Shown here: one piece after another, positions 15,848 to 26,254 of the stretch | How positions within the stretch are numbered: the first letter of the stretch is position 1 | Layout of the letters: each line of letters begins with the position of its first letter | NCBI RefSeq assembly: GCF_904846185.1 | Contig: NZ_CAJGZQ010000009.1 | Coordinates: 1-64,000 of the forward strand | Length of the DNA: 64,000 bases | Direction of reading: 5' to 3' | From: Psychrobacter immobilis | GTDB taxonomy: Bacteria > Pseudomonadota > Gammaproteobacteria > Pseudomonadales > Moraxellaceae | The notes under the pieces: generated by a model | The model's database searches: none | The model's input: only the letters and a program-made list of their open reading frames with translations | Told to the model about the DNA's origin: nothing | Made by a program: the position numbers and the translations under genes

Positions 15848-17539
15848 TTACTGCATTTGCTCTTTGATCAAGTCACCAATTGTTTTTGGCTGTGCATCAG
15901 AACTGGCAGTAGTACTAGTCGTGCTAGTGCTGCTTAGCTCTTTAATCGCTTGACGCTCTTCAGCTTCGTCTTTCGCTTTGATAGACAAGTTGATGTTGCG
16001 AGTTTTACGATCAACACTGATGATTTTAGCTTCAACGTCATCACCAACGCTCAAATGCTTAGTCGCATCTTCAACGCGATCACGTTGAATTTCAGAGGCA
16101 CGTAGATACGCTTCAACTTCGTCAGCAAGCTCGATAGTAGCGCCTTTAGCATCTACTTCTTTTACTTTACCATTAACGATAGCACCGCGGTCATTGTTGA
16201 CTAGGTATTCGTTGAATGGATCAGAGCTTAACTGCTTCACGCCTAGGCTGATACGGTTTGCTTCTGCATCTACTGACAATACCATTGCTTCAACGGTGTC
16301 GCCTTTATTGTAGTTACGGATAGCGTCTTCGCCAGTTTCGTTCCAAGAGATATCAGATAGATGAACAAGACCATCAATACCACCGTCTAGACCGATAAAG
16401 ATACCGAAGTCAGTGATTGATTTGATCGTACCAGTGATTTTATCACCGCGCTCATGTTTCTTATCAAACTCATCCCATGGGTTAGCAAGAGTTTGTTTGA
16501 TACCTAAGCTGATACGACGACGTTCTTCATCGATATCAAGAATCATTACTTCAACTTCATCGCCCACTTGAACAACTTTTGATGGGTGGATGTTTTTGTT
16601 GGTATGATCCATTTCTGACACGTGTACTAGACCTTCAATACCTTCAGAAATCTCAGCGAAACAACCATAATCAGTTAAGTTGGTGACGCGTGCTTTAACC
16701 ACACTACCTACTGGGTATGTGCCGCCAACGTTATCCCAAGGATCAGTACCAAGTTGTTTTAGACCTAGGCTAACGCGATTGCGCTCACGGTCAAACTTCA
16801 ATACTTTAACTTTTAGGTCTTGACCAACTTCAACAACTTCAGATGGATGCTTGATACGGCGCCATGCCATGTCAGTGATGTGCAATAGACCATCGATACC
16901 ACCTAGATCAACGAATGCGCCGTAATCAGTAAGGTTCTTAACGATACCTTCGATCTCGATGCCTTCTTCAAGCTTGTTCAATAGCTCTTCGCGCTCAGCT
17001 GAATTTTCAGCTTCCATAACTGCACGACGGCTAACAACAACGTTGTTGCGCTTTTGATCAAGTTTGATGACTTTGAACTCTAGCTCTTTGCCTTCAAGAT
17101 GCGTGGTGTCACGGATAGGACGAACATCTACCAATGAACCTGGTAGGAACGCACGTACTGAACCGATATCTACAGTGAAACCGCCTTTAACTTTGCTTGA
17201 GATGATACCTTTTACGATTTCATCATTATCAGCGATTTTTTCAAGGAAGTTCCAAGTTTCAACACGTTTGGCTTTTTCACGTGAAAGCAAGGTTTGACCC
17301 ATGCCGTTATCAACCGCTTCGACCACGACATCAACGCTATCGCCAACTTCAACTTCAAGTTCGCCTTCTTCGCTTAAAAACTCTTCACGAGCGACGATAC
17401 CTTCAGATTTCAGACCAGTATCAACAGTGATCCAGTCGTTATCAATGGCCACAACAGTACCAGTGATAACCGAGCCACGCTCGATATCCAGACCTGTTTC
17501 TTCGATGCTCGCTTCAAATAGTTCAGCAAATGATTCCAT
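15848..17539 (-). CDS. rpsA: 30S ribosomal protein S1
   Basis: S1 binds mRNA leaders and is needed for translation of most messages. The 563-residue protein (E. coli 557) has six S1 repeats spanning nearly the whole length; each later repeat carries the typical G-x-V-x-x-[IL]-T-D-[FY]-G-x-F[AIV] core (for example [23 protein letters not shown]). The first two divergent repeats bind the ribosome in E. coli. The C-terminal tail is Ser/Thr-rich. ATG at 17539 with AAAGG eight bases upstream. The 310-bp gap before cmk holds its leader; no strong promoter could be picked there. Order cmk-rpsA-ihfB is conserved in gammaproteobacteria. Confidence 0.98.
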   Translation of the reverse strand: MESFAELFEASIEETGLDIERGSVITGTVVAIDNDWITVDTGLKSEGIVAREEFLSEEGELEVEVGDSVDVVVEAVDNGMGQTLLSREKAKRVETWNFLEKIADNDEIVKGIISSKVKGGFTVDIGSVRAFLPGSLVDVRPIRDTTHLEGKELEFKVIKLDQKRNNVVVSRRAVMEAENSAEREELLNKLEEGIEIEGIVKNLTDYGAFVDLGGIDGLLHITDMAWRRIKHPSEVVEVGQDLKVKVLKFDRERNRVSLGLKQLGTDPWDNVGGTYPVGSVVKARVTNLTDYGCFAEISEGIEGLVHVSEMDHTNKNIHPSKVVQVGDEVEVMILDIDEERRRISLGIKQTLANPWDEFDKKHERGDKITGTIKSITDFGIFIGLDGGIDGLVHLSDISWNETGEDAIRNYNKGDTVEAMVLSVDAEANRISLGVKQLSSDPFNEYLVNNDRGAIVNGKVKEVDAKGATIELADEVEAYLRASEIQRDRVEDATKHLSVGDDVEAKIISVDRKTRNINLSIKAKDEAEERQAIKELSSTSTTSTTASSDAQPKTIGDLIKEQMQ

Positions 17540-17849
17540 TATGTCTACCTTTGTATAGCCGTATCCTGTCCAGCACAGTACGGATCAAATTTATGATTGC
17601 ATAAAACGAGAATACTGGTTTTATATCCCATACAATCATATATAAAAACGTTTGTTGTTAGTAAGCACATAACTTATTAAACTCACTAGCAACAACTGTC
17701 TTATATTGCAATGCCTTATACTTTCAAATCTCTATAATTTAGAAAGAATATTTTTATCACTCTCTAGAGATTATTAGCGTCTACTACTGTGATTTTATAC
17801 TAAAATCAAGCGTATAGGAAACTTTTTCATACTTACTAACTTGTTTTTA
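17540..17849. other. Intergenic region between cmk and rpsA (rpsA leader)
   Basis: No gene is seen. It is AT-rich and should contain the rpsA promoter and leader, which in E. coli is target of S1 autoregulation. An imperfect inverted repeat (GTTGTTAGT near 17653, ACTAGCAACAAC near 17685) is the only structure noted. Confidence 0.4.
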
Positions 17850-18632
17850 TTAACTATTAAAGAAAATACCTTTATCCTGACAATGTCTTTTCACTTGTGA
17901 ATAAACTGCATCAGCATCTAAGTTAGAGCTATCTAGTAGTAGAGCATCTTCTGCAGGCTTTGATGGTGCAGTCGACCGATTCTCATCACGATCATCACGA
18001 GCTTTAATTGTCGCTAAAATCGCGTCAAAATCTGCCGTCTGACCAGCATTTATTAACTGTGTTACGCGGCGCTCGGCACGCGCTTCAGCACTGGCAGTCA
18101 AATACACTTTTACATCCGCATCTGGGAACACAACCGTCCCCATATCGCGACCATCAGCGACCAATCCAGAACGAGTTGCCATATCTTGTTGCAACTTTAG
18201 TAATGCTTGACGAACTTTTGGAAATACTGCTACTTGTGATGCATAGCCGCCCACGGTTTCATTACGAACCTGCTCACCAACCGCCTCACCATTCACTAAA
18301 ACATCAACACGTCCTGATGCATTGTTAGGTACAAAAGCAATCTCTAGGCGCTGCGTTAGTGCTAATACAGCCATCTCGTCAATGGCTTGGCTTCCGTCTG
18401 CCGCAACTAATCCCGCTTCAAATGCTTTGAGTCCAACGATACGATACAGAGCACCTGAATCAAGCAGTTGATAATTCAATGCTTGGGCCAAACGCCACGT
18501 CACCGTACCTTTACCTGCCCCACTTGGTCCATCAATGCAGATAACTGGATAGCGCAACACTGGCGCTTGGTTATCATTACTGCCAGCACCAAAGTTATCA
18601 AGTATAGCGTTATCAGCTGTAGAAACGGTCAT
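17850..18632 (-). CDS. cmk: Cytidylate kinase
   Basis: Phosphorylates CMP and dCMP to the diphosphates using ATP. The 260-residue protein has the P-loop GPSGAGKGT preceded by a hydrophobic strand, the YRIVGLKAF nucleotide-monophosphate segment, the VVFPDADVKVYLTASAEARAERR segment and DDRDENRSTAPSKPA, all standard for Cmk. About 25 extra residues precede the usual start near RYPVICIDG. ATG at 18632 is preferred over a GTG at 18641; neither has a convincing ribosome-binding site. It is upstream of rpsA on the same strand, as in E. coli. Confidence 0.95.
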   Translation of the reverse strand: MTVSTADNAILDNFGAGSNDNQAPVLRYPVICIDGPSGAGKGTVTWRLAQALNYQLLDSGALYRIVGLKAFEAGLVAADGSQAIDEMAVLALTQRLEIAFVPNNASGRVDVLVNGEAVGEQVRNETVGGYASQVAVFPKVRQALLKLQQDMATRSGLVADGRDMGTVVFPDADVKVYLTASAEARAERRVTQLINAGQTADFDAILATIKARDDRDENRSTAPSKPAEDALLLDSSNLDADAVYSQVKRHCQDKGIFFNS

Positions 18633-18811
18633 AATACTCACTTAATAGTAGACGATACTGATACGGCTTAGTGCATGCTAGCTGCAGAACAATATTTACT
18701 TATTTATCAAACGCTTGACAATTAATTCATCATTTCGTCATCAAATAGGGCGATATTATAGCAAAGAAACCTACCCATCACTAGCAGCAAGACTGATATC
18801 TTGTTAATTGC

Positions 18812-19378
18812 TTATATTGTCTTTCTTTTTGCCGCTTTTCGTCGTTCACGGAAAAAGGTCTTAAGCATCTGGCTGCTATGCTCACGACATAAGCCATTAT
18901 GTACTTCGATAGCATGATTATAAAAAGGCTGCATCGGTAAATTTATTTGACTACCAACCATACCCGCTCGTGGCTCGCTTGCTGCATAAACCAATCTATC
19001 TACCCGCGCATGAATGAGGGCTCCGATACACATCGTACAAGGCTCTAAGGTAACGTATAACGTTGTCTGTAATGGTAAACGATAGTTTTTTAAGCGCGCA
19101 CACGCTTCTCTTAATGCGACAATCTCGGCATGAGCGGTCGCATCGTGACGACCAATTGGTTCGTTAAATCCTTGACCAATAATCTGCTGATCGTGTACCA
19201 GTATCGCTCCTACCGGCACTTCTCCACGCTCAGCACCTTGCCTAGCAAGTTTAAGAGCTATGTTCATCCAGCTCATATCTTGAAGTGACCAAAATGTGCT
19301 GGCTTGCATATCTTCAATAACTAACTGACTATTTGCGGTTGGATGTGGCTTCAAGCTTATATTTTGTTTATATTTCAT
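18812..19378 (-). CDS. tadA: tRNA-specific adenosine deaminase TadA
   Basis: Converts A34 to inosine in the tRNA-Arg(ACG) anticodon. The 188-residue protein has the zinc-dependent deaminase motifs: H83-A-E85 (TAHAEIVAL) and P-C114-x-x-C117 (EPCTMC), together with the TadA-specific N-E-P-I-G-R-H-D-A and C-terminal FFRERR segments. About 30 residues precede the region where E. coli TadA begins, so the ATG at 19306 or 19273 is possible instead of that at 19378. It starts 12 bp after the ung stop, so ung and tadA probably share a transcript. Confidence 0.93.
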   Translation of the reverse strand: MKYKQNISLKPHPTANSQLVIEDMQASTFWSLQDMSWMNIALKLARQGAERGEVPVGAILVHDQQIIGQGFNEPIGRHDATAHAEIVALREACARLKNYRLPLQTTLYVTLEPCTMCIGALIHARVDRLVYAASEPRAGMVGSQINLPMQPFYNHAIEVHNGLCREHSSQMLKTFFRERRKAAKRKTI

Positions 19379-19390
19379 TTATTTTGACAA

Positions 19391-20128
19391 CTATTGCGGT
19401 AATTGCCAATCGATAGGCGTTTGCCCATACTGTACCAGATAATCATTGGTCTTAGAAAACGGCTTGGAACCAAAGAATCCACCACGATTGGCAGCAAGTG
19501 GTGATGGGTGTACAGCGGTGAGAATAAGATGCTTATCAGTATTGATATATTTGCCTTTTTTCTGTGCTTTACTGCCCCACAATATGAATACGGTATGTTC
19601 TGTTTGTTCATTAACCACATCAATCACCGCATCGGTAAACTGCTCCCAACCTTTATTTTGATGACTATTTGGCTCACTTTCTCGCACGGTCAGAGAGCTA
19701 TTTAATAGCAAAACTCCTTGCTGCGCCCAGTAAGTCAGGTCGCCATGTTTTGAGGGTGCGATACCAACGTCACTTGCCATCTCTTTTAACAAATTATTGA
19801 GTGAGGGGGGCTTTGGAATGGCTTTGGGCACTGAAAATGATAAGCCCATTGCCTGCCCTGGTCCATGATAAGGATCTTGACCTAGTATCACGACTTTAAC
19901 TTGTGATAAAGGGGTCAGGTTTAACGCGTTAAATATTAAGGGTGCTGGCGGATAGATACTGTTTTCTGATTGATAGGCTTCTTTTAAAAACGCACGCAAG
20001 TCGTCCATATTGTTAGAAGTTAACTCGTTTGCTAACGCCGTTTTCCAATCTTCTGGCAAGCGCACATTGTCTAAAATAGCCTGCTTTTGCGCTGGCGTTT
20101 TTGGCGTTTGTCCATCGAATAATTCCAT
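19391..20128 (-). CDS. ung: Uracil-DNA glycosylase (family 1)
   Basis: Removes uracil from DNA to start base-excision repair. The 245-residue enzyme contains the water-activating loop GQDPYHGPGQA (catalytic D85), the uracil-recognition LLNSSLTVRE segment, and the DNA-intercalation loop HPSPLAANRGGFFG with the essential His. Length is slightly above E. coli Ung (229). AGGA lies 6 bases before the ATG at 20128. It is followed by tadA after 12 bp; both repair deamination or use deamination chemistry, but the link may be positional only. Confidence 0.97.
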   Translation of the reverse strand: MELFDGQTPKTPAQKQAILDNVRLPEDWKTALANELTSNNMDDLRAFLKEAYQSENSIYPPAPLIFNALNLTPLSQVKVVILGQDPYHGPGQAMGLSFSVPKAIPKPPSLNNLLKEMASDVGIAPSKHGDLTYWAQQGVLLLNSSLTVRESEPNSHQNKGWEQFTDAVIDVVNEQTEHTVFILWGSKAQKKGKYINTDKHLILTAVHPSPLAANRGGFFGSKPFSKTNDYLVQYGQTPIDWQLPQ

Positions 20129-20244
20129 AGTATGTCCTGTTATATTTGTTATTAATTAGATAAATATCGAATGGGGGGCGTGAACTAATCTCGCACATGA
20201 AAGCTAGTGATTTCATACTTGATGTTGTTATGAATTATAGCAAT

Positions 20245-20279
20245 AAAAAAACGGCTACCACAGTAACATGGTAACCGTT
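20245..20279 (-). terminator. Rho-independent terminator after clpA
   Basis: Stem AACGGTTACCA / TGGTAGCCGTT (one mismatch) with a 7-8 nt loop and seven T on the minus strand, about 25 bp beyond the clpA stop. Confidence 0.88.
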
Positions 20280-20302
20280 GTTATTACATTAGTAGCAAAA
20301 AC

Positions 20303-22876
20303 TTAGCTGGCGAGTGACTCAGAGTCTGGATGTGGCTCATGAGTCTCAACGACCGTCAAGATAATACGACTATCTGCTGATCCTTTATCTGTAGACTTAT
20401 AATCCGTCTTACCACTGTACTTATCAAGCTTAACAGAATCACCATCTTGCTCATCATTAGCTTCAGGCTCTAAGGTAAGATGTACTACCCCACCATTGAC
20501 CAAATCACCAAACAAAATCATACTTGCCAATGACTTTTTGATCTCATCTTGAATCAGACGCTGCATTGGGCGTGCACCCATTAGGCGATCATAGCCTTTG
20601 TTAGCCAAGTAATCGCGTACTTCGTCATCAATCTCTAAGGTGACTTGTTTATCATCAAGCTGGACTTGTAGCTCAACCAAGAATTTATCAACCACAGATA
20701 CCACCACGGAGGTATCTAATGGGTTAAATTGAATGATGGCATCTAAACGGTTACGGAACTCTGGCGTAAAGACACGTTTGAGCGACTCTGTATTATCACG
20801 GCTATGGTCTTGCTGAGTAAAGCCCATTGAAGAGCGGCTAATACTATCAGCACCGACGTTGGTCGTCATAATCACAATGACTTGCTTAAAAATAGCCACA
20901 CGACCATTGTTATCAGTCAACGTACCATGGTCCATGACTTGCAGTAACAAGTTGAAGACATCAGGGTGCGCTTTTTCAATCTCATCAAGCAATAACACAC
21001 AATGTGGATGTTGATTGATTTTTTCAGTCAACAAACCACCTTGATCATAACCGACATAGCCAGGAGGCGCACCAATCAGACGTGAAGCAGTATGGGCTTC
21101 CATATATTCTGACATATCAAAACGAACCAGTTCTACGCCTAACAAATTTGCCAATTGACGTGAAACTTCGGTTTTACCCACCCCAGTAGGACCGGCAAAC
21201 ATGAAGGAACCAATTGGCTTATCTGGTGCTTTGAGACCGGCACGCGATAGCTTAATGGCATCGGCTAAGGTTTCAATTGCCTCATCTTGACCAAACACTA
21301 AGTGTTTAAGATCACGATCTAAGTGCTGAAGAATACTCTTATCATCACTCGATACTGACTTGGGAGGAATACGTGCAAGCTTGGCAACAATCGCTTCAAT
21401 ATCTGCCACATCGATTTTCATCGGTGGGTTTTTCTTAGCTTTGGCACTTTTTGACTCACTGAACGATTTGGCACGATCATTGGCTTTTGCAGTTTCTGCT
21501 TCATCCTGCATTTCGCTATCGCTATACGTGTCGCCATCGAGACCCTCAACATCGGCATCAATCTGAGCATCAAAATCTTGCTCTATATCCGCAATGAAGC
21601 TTTCTTCTGCATCAATATCATCAGCATCAGGAATCACGCCTAAACGCTTATAGGCACCTGCTTCGTCAATCACATCAATCGCTTTATCTGGTAAAAAACG
21701 CTCGTGAATATGCTTAGCAGATAATTGAACGGCGGTGACCAACGCTTCATCGGTATATTCGACGTTATGAAATTCCTCATAACGAGGCTTCAGACCGCGC
21801 AAAATATCAATTGTATCGTCGACACTCGGCTCTTTGACATCAATCTTCTGGAAGCGACGTGACAGTGCATGGTCTTTTTCAAACACTTGACGGTATTCGG
21901 TAAAGGTAGTTGATCCGATACAGCGCAGCTCACCATTAGCAAGTGCTGGCTTAATCAAATTTGATACGTCCATATTGCTACTCATTGACGACCCTGCGCC
22001 AATAATCATATGAATCTCATCAATAAACAAGATTGCATTGGGCTTTTTCTTTAGCGCATCAAGCAGTGACTTCATGCGTTTTTCGAAATCACCACGGTAT
22101 TTAGTACCAGCGATTAATGAGCCGATATCAAGGCTATAAATCACGCAGCCATTCAATGGTTTCGGTGCTTTATCATTAATAATCAACCACGCCAAACCTT
22201 CAGCGATAGAGGTCTTACCAACACCAGGCTCACCAACCAATAACGGGTTATTTTTACGGCGACGACATAATACTTGCGCGGCGCGCTCAATTTCAGGGCC
22301 ACGTCCAATTAATGGATCCGTCTTACCTTCAGCCGCACGCTGGTTTAGGTTGGTCGCAAACTCAACCAAGGGATCTTTACTGGTTTTTTCTGAGGCACTA
22401 CGGCGTTCACCCGTCATAGAAGCACGTGGCTCAGATGGCTCGTCTTTATCTTGACCATGCGATAAGTATTGGGTCAACTCAAGACGACTAATACCCTGCT
22501 TTTTGAGCAAATAAACGGCATAAGTATCGTGCTCTGAAAACATAGATACTAAAATATCTGAGCCTTCAACAAGGCGACCACCACCAATAGATTGCACATG
22601 GAAAATAGCACGCTGTAGAATACGATCAAAGCTTTGGGTTGGCTGCGGTGACTGCTCGGTGTCTGCGTCTACCGTTGGCGTATGCTTATTGATATAAGCT
22701 TCTAACTCGGTACGCAGCGTTGAAACATTGGCATTACAGGCAGTTAATGTATTGGCAGCGTGAGTATTCTCTAATAACGCCAATAACAGATGCTCAACAG
22801 TGAGGTACTCATGCGATTTTTGGCGCGCAAGTGTCATTGCTAAACGCAAAGAAACTTCAAGATGACGACTTAACAT
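20303..22876 (-). CDS. clpA: ATP-dependent Clp protease ATP-binding subunit ClpA
   Basis: Hexameric AAA+ unfoldase that feeds proteins to ClpP; with ClpS it degrades N-end-rule substrates. The 857-residue protein (E. coli 758) shows the N-terminal ClpS-binding repeats ([15 protein letters not shown]), first Walker A GEPGVGKT (215-222) with Walker B FIDEIH, and the second Walker [10 protein letters not shown] with [12 protein letters not shown]. The ClpP-docking loop region and sensor motifs in D2 are intact. Between the two modules residues about 415-483 form an extra acidic stretch ([19 protein letters not shown] and beyond), and the last 50 residues are also extended and polar. AGGA lies 8 bases before the ATG. 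clpS is upstream but 722 bp away. Confidence 0.96.
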   Translation of the reverse strand: MLSRHLEVSLRLAMTLARQKSHEYLTVEHLLLALLENTHAANTLTACNANVSTLRTELEAYINKHTPTVDADTEQSPQPTQSFDRILQRAIFHVQSIGGGRLVEGSDILVSMFSEHDTYAVYLLKKQGISRLELTQYLSHGQDKDEPSEPRASMTGERRSASEKTSKDPLVEFATNLNQRAAEGKTDPLIGRGPEIERAAQVLCRRRKNNPLLVGEPGVGKTSIAEGLAWLIINDKAPKPLNGCVIYSLDIGSLIAGTKYRGDFEKRMKSLLDALKKKPNAILFIDEIHMIIGAGSSMSSNMDVSNLIKPALANGELRCIGSTTFTEYRQVFEKDHALSRRFQKIDVKEPSVDDTIDILRGLKPRYEEFHNVEYTDEALVTAVQLSAKHIHERFLPDKAIDVIDEAGAYKRLGVIPDADDIDAEESFIADIEQDFDAQIDADVEGLDGDTYSDSEMQDEAETAKANDRAKSFSESKSAKAKKNPPMKIDVADIEAIVAKLARIPPKSVSSDDKSILQHLDRDLKHLVFGQDEAIETLADAIKLSRAGLKAPDKPIGSFMFAGPTGVGKTEVSRQLANLLGVELVRFDMSEYMEAHTASRLIGAPPGYVGYDQGGLLTEKINQHPHCVLLLDEIEKAHPDVFNLLLQVMDHGTLTDNNGRVAIFKQVIVIMTTNVGADSISRSSMGFTQQDHSRDNTESLKRVFTPEFRNRLDAIIQFNPLDTSVVVSVVDKFLVELQVQLDDKQVTLEIDDEVRDYLANKGYDRLMGARPMQRLIQDEIKKSLASMILFGDLVNGGVVHLTLEPEANDEQDGDSVKLDKYSGKTDYKSTDKGSADSRIILTVVETHEPHPDSESLAS

Positions 22877-23598
22877 AACGACTTCCTACGGTTATACCTA
22901 TCTTTATAATTGATAGCTTTATGAATGAGTTAGTAAGTAAATCAGGGCGACAGATGGATTGTTCAAGGGCTAAATCTGTATTATCAAAAGACAGCGCTAA
23001 ATGATATTGACCATGTATTACTCAAGTAGCAGTGCTATCTACTTATCACCAATTAAGCGTTTTGATCACTCATACTTGCTTTTCTTTATCTCAACACGAT
23101 ACTTAAGAAGAGTCAATCTATTAACACAGACTAAAATGTATCAAGGCGTACTGCGCATCAATATTTATAGTAAAGAAATAGGATGAAAGCTTCAAAAGCT
23201 GAGCAAATAAAGGAGAAATCGGTAATAGAATAATAAATGAGAGAGTGAAGGATACAAGTGACTTTTTTAAGCCATCAGCTGATTAAATTATAGAAAAATT
23301 CAAGTTAATAGGATGACTAGAAAATGATACGAGTGCAGCAATCATTTCTATAAAATTTAGACAGCTGTTTGATGTGATGACTTAATATAGATAAGGGTAT
23401 ATTAAAGAAAAATCAAGGTTAGGACATTTTTATAATAAGGAATTTATGAGTGACTGCTTGGATACAGAGTACCTATCAAGCTCACAATGAGCGGTTTTTA
23501 GAGCTTGACAGGGTTTCTAAACGATAAAACCATTGGAAATAATAAGATAAAAACACGAAAAGAAGATAAAACTTTAAATTCATATTTACGCTATTTTC
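22877..23598. other. 722-bp gap between clpS and clpA
   Basis: No protein gene, tRNA or clear terminator is seen. Short open frames at 23001-23186 and 23505-23699 (+) have no ribosome-binding site or recognisable product. clpS and clpA are normally within 100 bp of each other, so clpA probably has its own promoter here. The plus strand has several GGA triplets at 23180-23570, but no promoter or terminator frames them. Confidence 0.4.
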
Positions 23599-24015
23599 TT
23601 ATTCGCCTTGATGTGGCTCAATCTGGGTCAATAATGGATAGCCTTCACGATGTGCCAGACTGTTTACCTTTTTGGCTTTGGTCTCAGCGATATCTTTAGG
23701 ATAGATACCAGCAATGCCTTTGCTACTGTTATGAATCGTCAGCATCACTTCGACTGCCGAATCCATACTATGACGAAATTCAGACTGTAAAATATAAACA
23801 ACGAACTCCATCGGCGTATAATTATCATTATACATAACGACTGCATACATAGGCGGCTTAGCCACTTCTGGCTCTGCTACCAGTACATCTGCTTGTGGCG
23901 AGGTCTCACCGTCCGTATCGCCATCTTGTGCACGATGAGCAGGTATGGTTGGAAAGTGCCAATCAGCAACAGTTGGCAACGCTTGCAATAGGGTTTGTTT
24001 TATCATAATTGGCAT
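23599..24015 (-). CDS. clpS: ATP-dependent Clp protease adaptor ClpS
   Basis: ClpS delivers proteins with N-degrons to ClpAP. The 138-residue protein (E. coli 106) has the ClpS core from about residue 52: YAVVMYNDNYTPMEFVVYIL, with N-D and the Met that line the N-degron pocket, and the KKVNSLAHREGYPLL helix-end. About 45 polar residues precede the core, longer than usual. The ATG at 24015 lacks a clear ribosome-binding site; an ATG at 24006 is alternative. Same strand and order as clpS-clpA elsewhere, but with an unusually long spacer. Confidence 0.93.
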   Translation of the reverse strand: MPIMIKQTLLQALPTVADWHFPTIPAHRAQDGDTDGETSPQADVLVAEPEVAKPPMYAVVMYNDNYTPMEFVVYILQSEFRHSMDSAVEVMLTIHNSSKGIAGIYPKDIAETKAKKVNSLAHREGYPLLTQIEPHQGE

Positions 24016-24108
24016 ACAAATTAATGGTTATATTTATAACAGAATAAAGAGCGCTAACAGAGGTTGGCAAATGCAATGCTTATTATAGCGCTCTTAAATA
24101 TGAATAGA

Positions 24109-24975
24109 TTAAGGCTCAATCGGACTTTCGTCGACTTCAGGTAAATCTAAAAGTGATAGCGGCATATTATCAACTCGGTCGCCAAGCTTCCAATCATAGA
24201 GCTGCTCTACTTGTTGTCCGCCAGCTTGTAAGCTAAGTTTGACTTGTAACGGTTTAAAGCCTGATGGCATCATGAAACGACCACGAATACGAACGATACC
24301 TTCAATAGTATAAACTGGAGGATCTAGCGGCACCTCTACAAAATCATCGTCATTGAGCAACGTCAACGTTGGCTTTAGGCGTTTGGCTTTGCCATCGCTA
24401 GCAAGCATGCCTATATCGAAACCATATTCGAAGGCATTTTCAGGTAACGGCTCAATCTTTGCCGCTATTACCTGTAAAGGCATGCCGCCTTTGTCACGAA
24501 GGACATCAGCATATAATTCATTCAGTTGAGAGACTTGTCTATTCTCAACCGTTAATTCTTGCTGGTTTTCACGCAACTCTTTGATGTTAGCCAAGCTAAT
24601 CGCCAGCTCCTGCTTAGCAGTAGCCGCTTGATTGGCCGCTATTTTATGACTAAGACGCAAATCTTCAAGCGCTTCTGTTGCCTCAGTGCTATTGATCATC
24701 GCTTGCTTGGTTTCAGTTTGCATAGAATGAAAGCCACGCTGATATCCTAATTTATGACCGAATATCAATCCAACAATGGCAGTCACCAATATGACAACGA
24801 CAAAGAGAGCCAACACCAATGTGGATGCCCCTTGTTGGGTACCACCTACCTTAGTTACTGAACTAGCATTGGTTTTAAGAGAATGCGGACTACGCTCTAA
24901 ATGATACAAATCAGAGTCTTTGCACGATGAAAGTGCGGGCTGTGAGCAAAAGCGTCGTACAAGCTTGACACGCAT
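24109..24975 (-). CDS. Single-pass membrane protein with coiled coil (DUF6776-like)
   Basis: Not assigned a function. The 288-residue protein has a basic N-terminus, one transmembrane helix at about residues 50-72 (STLVLALFVVVILVTAIVGL), a coiled-coil segment at about 85-145 (EATEALEDLRLSH...RENQQELTVENRQ), and a beta-rich C-terminal domain of about 130 residues (VIAAKIEPLPENAFEYGF to LYDWKLG). This layout resembles the DUF6776 proteins found next to argC in pseudomonads; that assignment is from memory and tentative. The C-terminal domain should be periplasmic. It lies 101 bp downstream of argC on the same strand. Confidence 0.65.
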   Translation of the reverse strand: MRVKLVRRFCSQPALSSCKDSDLYHLERSPHSLKTNASSVTKVGGTQQGASTLVLALFVVVILVTAIVGLIFGHKLGYQRGFHSMQTETKQAMINSTEATEALEDLRLSHKIAANQAATAKQELAISLANIKELRENQQELTVENRQVSQLNELYADVLRDKGGMPLQVIAAKIEPLPENAFEYGFDIGMLASDGKAKRLKPTLTLLNDDDFVEVPLDPPVYTIEGIVRIRGRFMMPSGFKPLQVKLSLQAGGQQVEQLYDWKLGDRVDNMPLSLLDLPEVDESPIEP

Positions 24976-25076
24976 TTAGACAATATCTCTTAACAGTAAT
25001 GGCAATATTATAGCGGAATTTATAATCAATACCTAGCACCATAAATGTGAATGATTTGACCACAGCTAAACATCTG

Positions 25077-26144
25077 CTACGGAACAATAGGTGCAAAGTT
25101 TAGACCCATTGTTTCATCGAATCCGAACATGACATTCATATTTTGTACCGCTTGTCCTGCTGCCCCTTTTACCAAATTGTCTTGTACGACAATCACTGTC
25201 AATTCCGCACGTTCATTGTTTTGATGCACAGCAATGCGTAAACGGTTGCTGGCACGGACACTACGGGTATCTGGATAGATACCTTTTGGCATGACATCAA
25301 TAAACGCCTCTGATTCATAGCATGTTTCAAATATCTGCTGCCAATCAATAGCAGCACCCGCATCCGTCAGCTCAAGATGAATAGAGCTCAGCATGCCACG
25401 TATCATCGGCACAAGGTGCGGTAAAAAACGAATGCGATGGGTGAACTGACTGTCTAATAACTGCGCCACGCCTTGCTCAATCTCGGGCAGGTGACGATGT
25501 CCTTCAACGCTATAAGCTTTAAAGTTATCAGTAGTTTCAGCATAATTAAGCGCAAGTGAAGCTTGGCGACCAGCGCCAGAAACACCAGACTTTGCATCGA
25601 TAACGATGCGTGATTCCACCAATCTCTCTGCTTGCTTATTTTGCATATCGATTATTGGTTTCAAACCCAAAATAGCAGTGGTCGGATAACAACCAGGATT
25701 ACCGACGACTAAAGCAGTGGCAAGTTTATCGCGATTCACTTCAGGTAAACCATAAACAGCTGTCTTTAGTAGCTCAGGACAAGCATGCGACTGCTGATAC
25801 CAGTGTTCAAAATCGGACAGTGACTGCAAACGAAAATCAGCAGCCAAGTCAATGACTTTCACACCGGCTTGCGTTAGCGCCTCTGCTTGCTTCATCGCTA
25901 CGCCATGTGGAGTGGCAAAAAAGACCACATCACACTTTTGCAGTGTTGCAAGCGTCTCGTCACCCAAGTCACTAAAAACAATATCTGATATTCCGCGTAA
26001 GCTTGGAAATATCTCATCAGCTCGTGTACCAGCTTCGCTACGTGAAGTTAGCAAATCAATAGATACTTCAGGATGCGCAGATAACAAGCGAATCAGCTCA
26101 ATACCCGTATAACCTGTGCCACCAACAATCGCTGCTGAAATCAT
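25077..26144 (-). CDS. argC: N-acetyl-gamma-glutamyl-phosphate reductase
   Basis: Third step of arginine synthesis: NADPH-dependent reduction of N-acetylglutamyl phosphate to the semialdehyde. The 355-residue protein has the Rossmann motif GGTGYTGIEL at its start, the active-site C152 in GNPGCYPT, and the HRHLPEIEQ segment with its conserved His. Length is typical of type-1 ArgC. AAGGA lies 8 bases before the ATG at 26144. It is followed by the coiled-coil membrane protein gene and preceded by hemE on the same strand. Confidence 0.97.
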   Translation of the reverse strand: MISAAIVGGTGYTGIELIRLLSAHPEVSIDLLTSRSEAGTRADEIFPSLRGISDIVFSDLGDETLATLQKCDVVFFATPHGVAMKQAEALTQAGVKVIDLAADFRLQSLSDFEHWYQQSHACPELLKTAVYGLPEVNRDKLATALVVGNPGCYPTTAILGLKPIIDMQNKQAERLVESRIVIDAKSGVSGAGRQASLALNYAETTDNFKAYSVEGHRHLPEIEQGVAQLLDSQFTHRIRFLPHLVPMIRGMLSSIHLELTDAGAAIDWQQIFETCYESEAFIDVMPKGIYPDTRSVRASNRLRIAVHQNNERAELTVIVVQDNLVKGAAGQAVQNMNVMFGFDETMGLNFAPIVP

Positions 26145-26254
26145 AAGATATTCCTTTTTATTTTACTTGGTAAATATCAGTATTTGTTAAACAAATCTTA
26201 GATAGAAAGCTCGCTTATATACCTGAATTTTGTCATTTTTAGATTCTAGCGGCT

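Noticed and set aside
23180-23570. GGA-rich stretch on the plus strand in the clpS-clpA gap, as a second CsrA-binding RNA
   Set aside because: No GacA box, no promoter and no terminator; GGA spacing is wide and not in hairpin loops.
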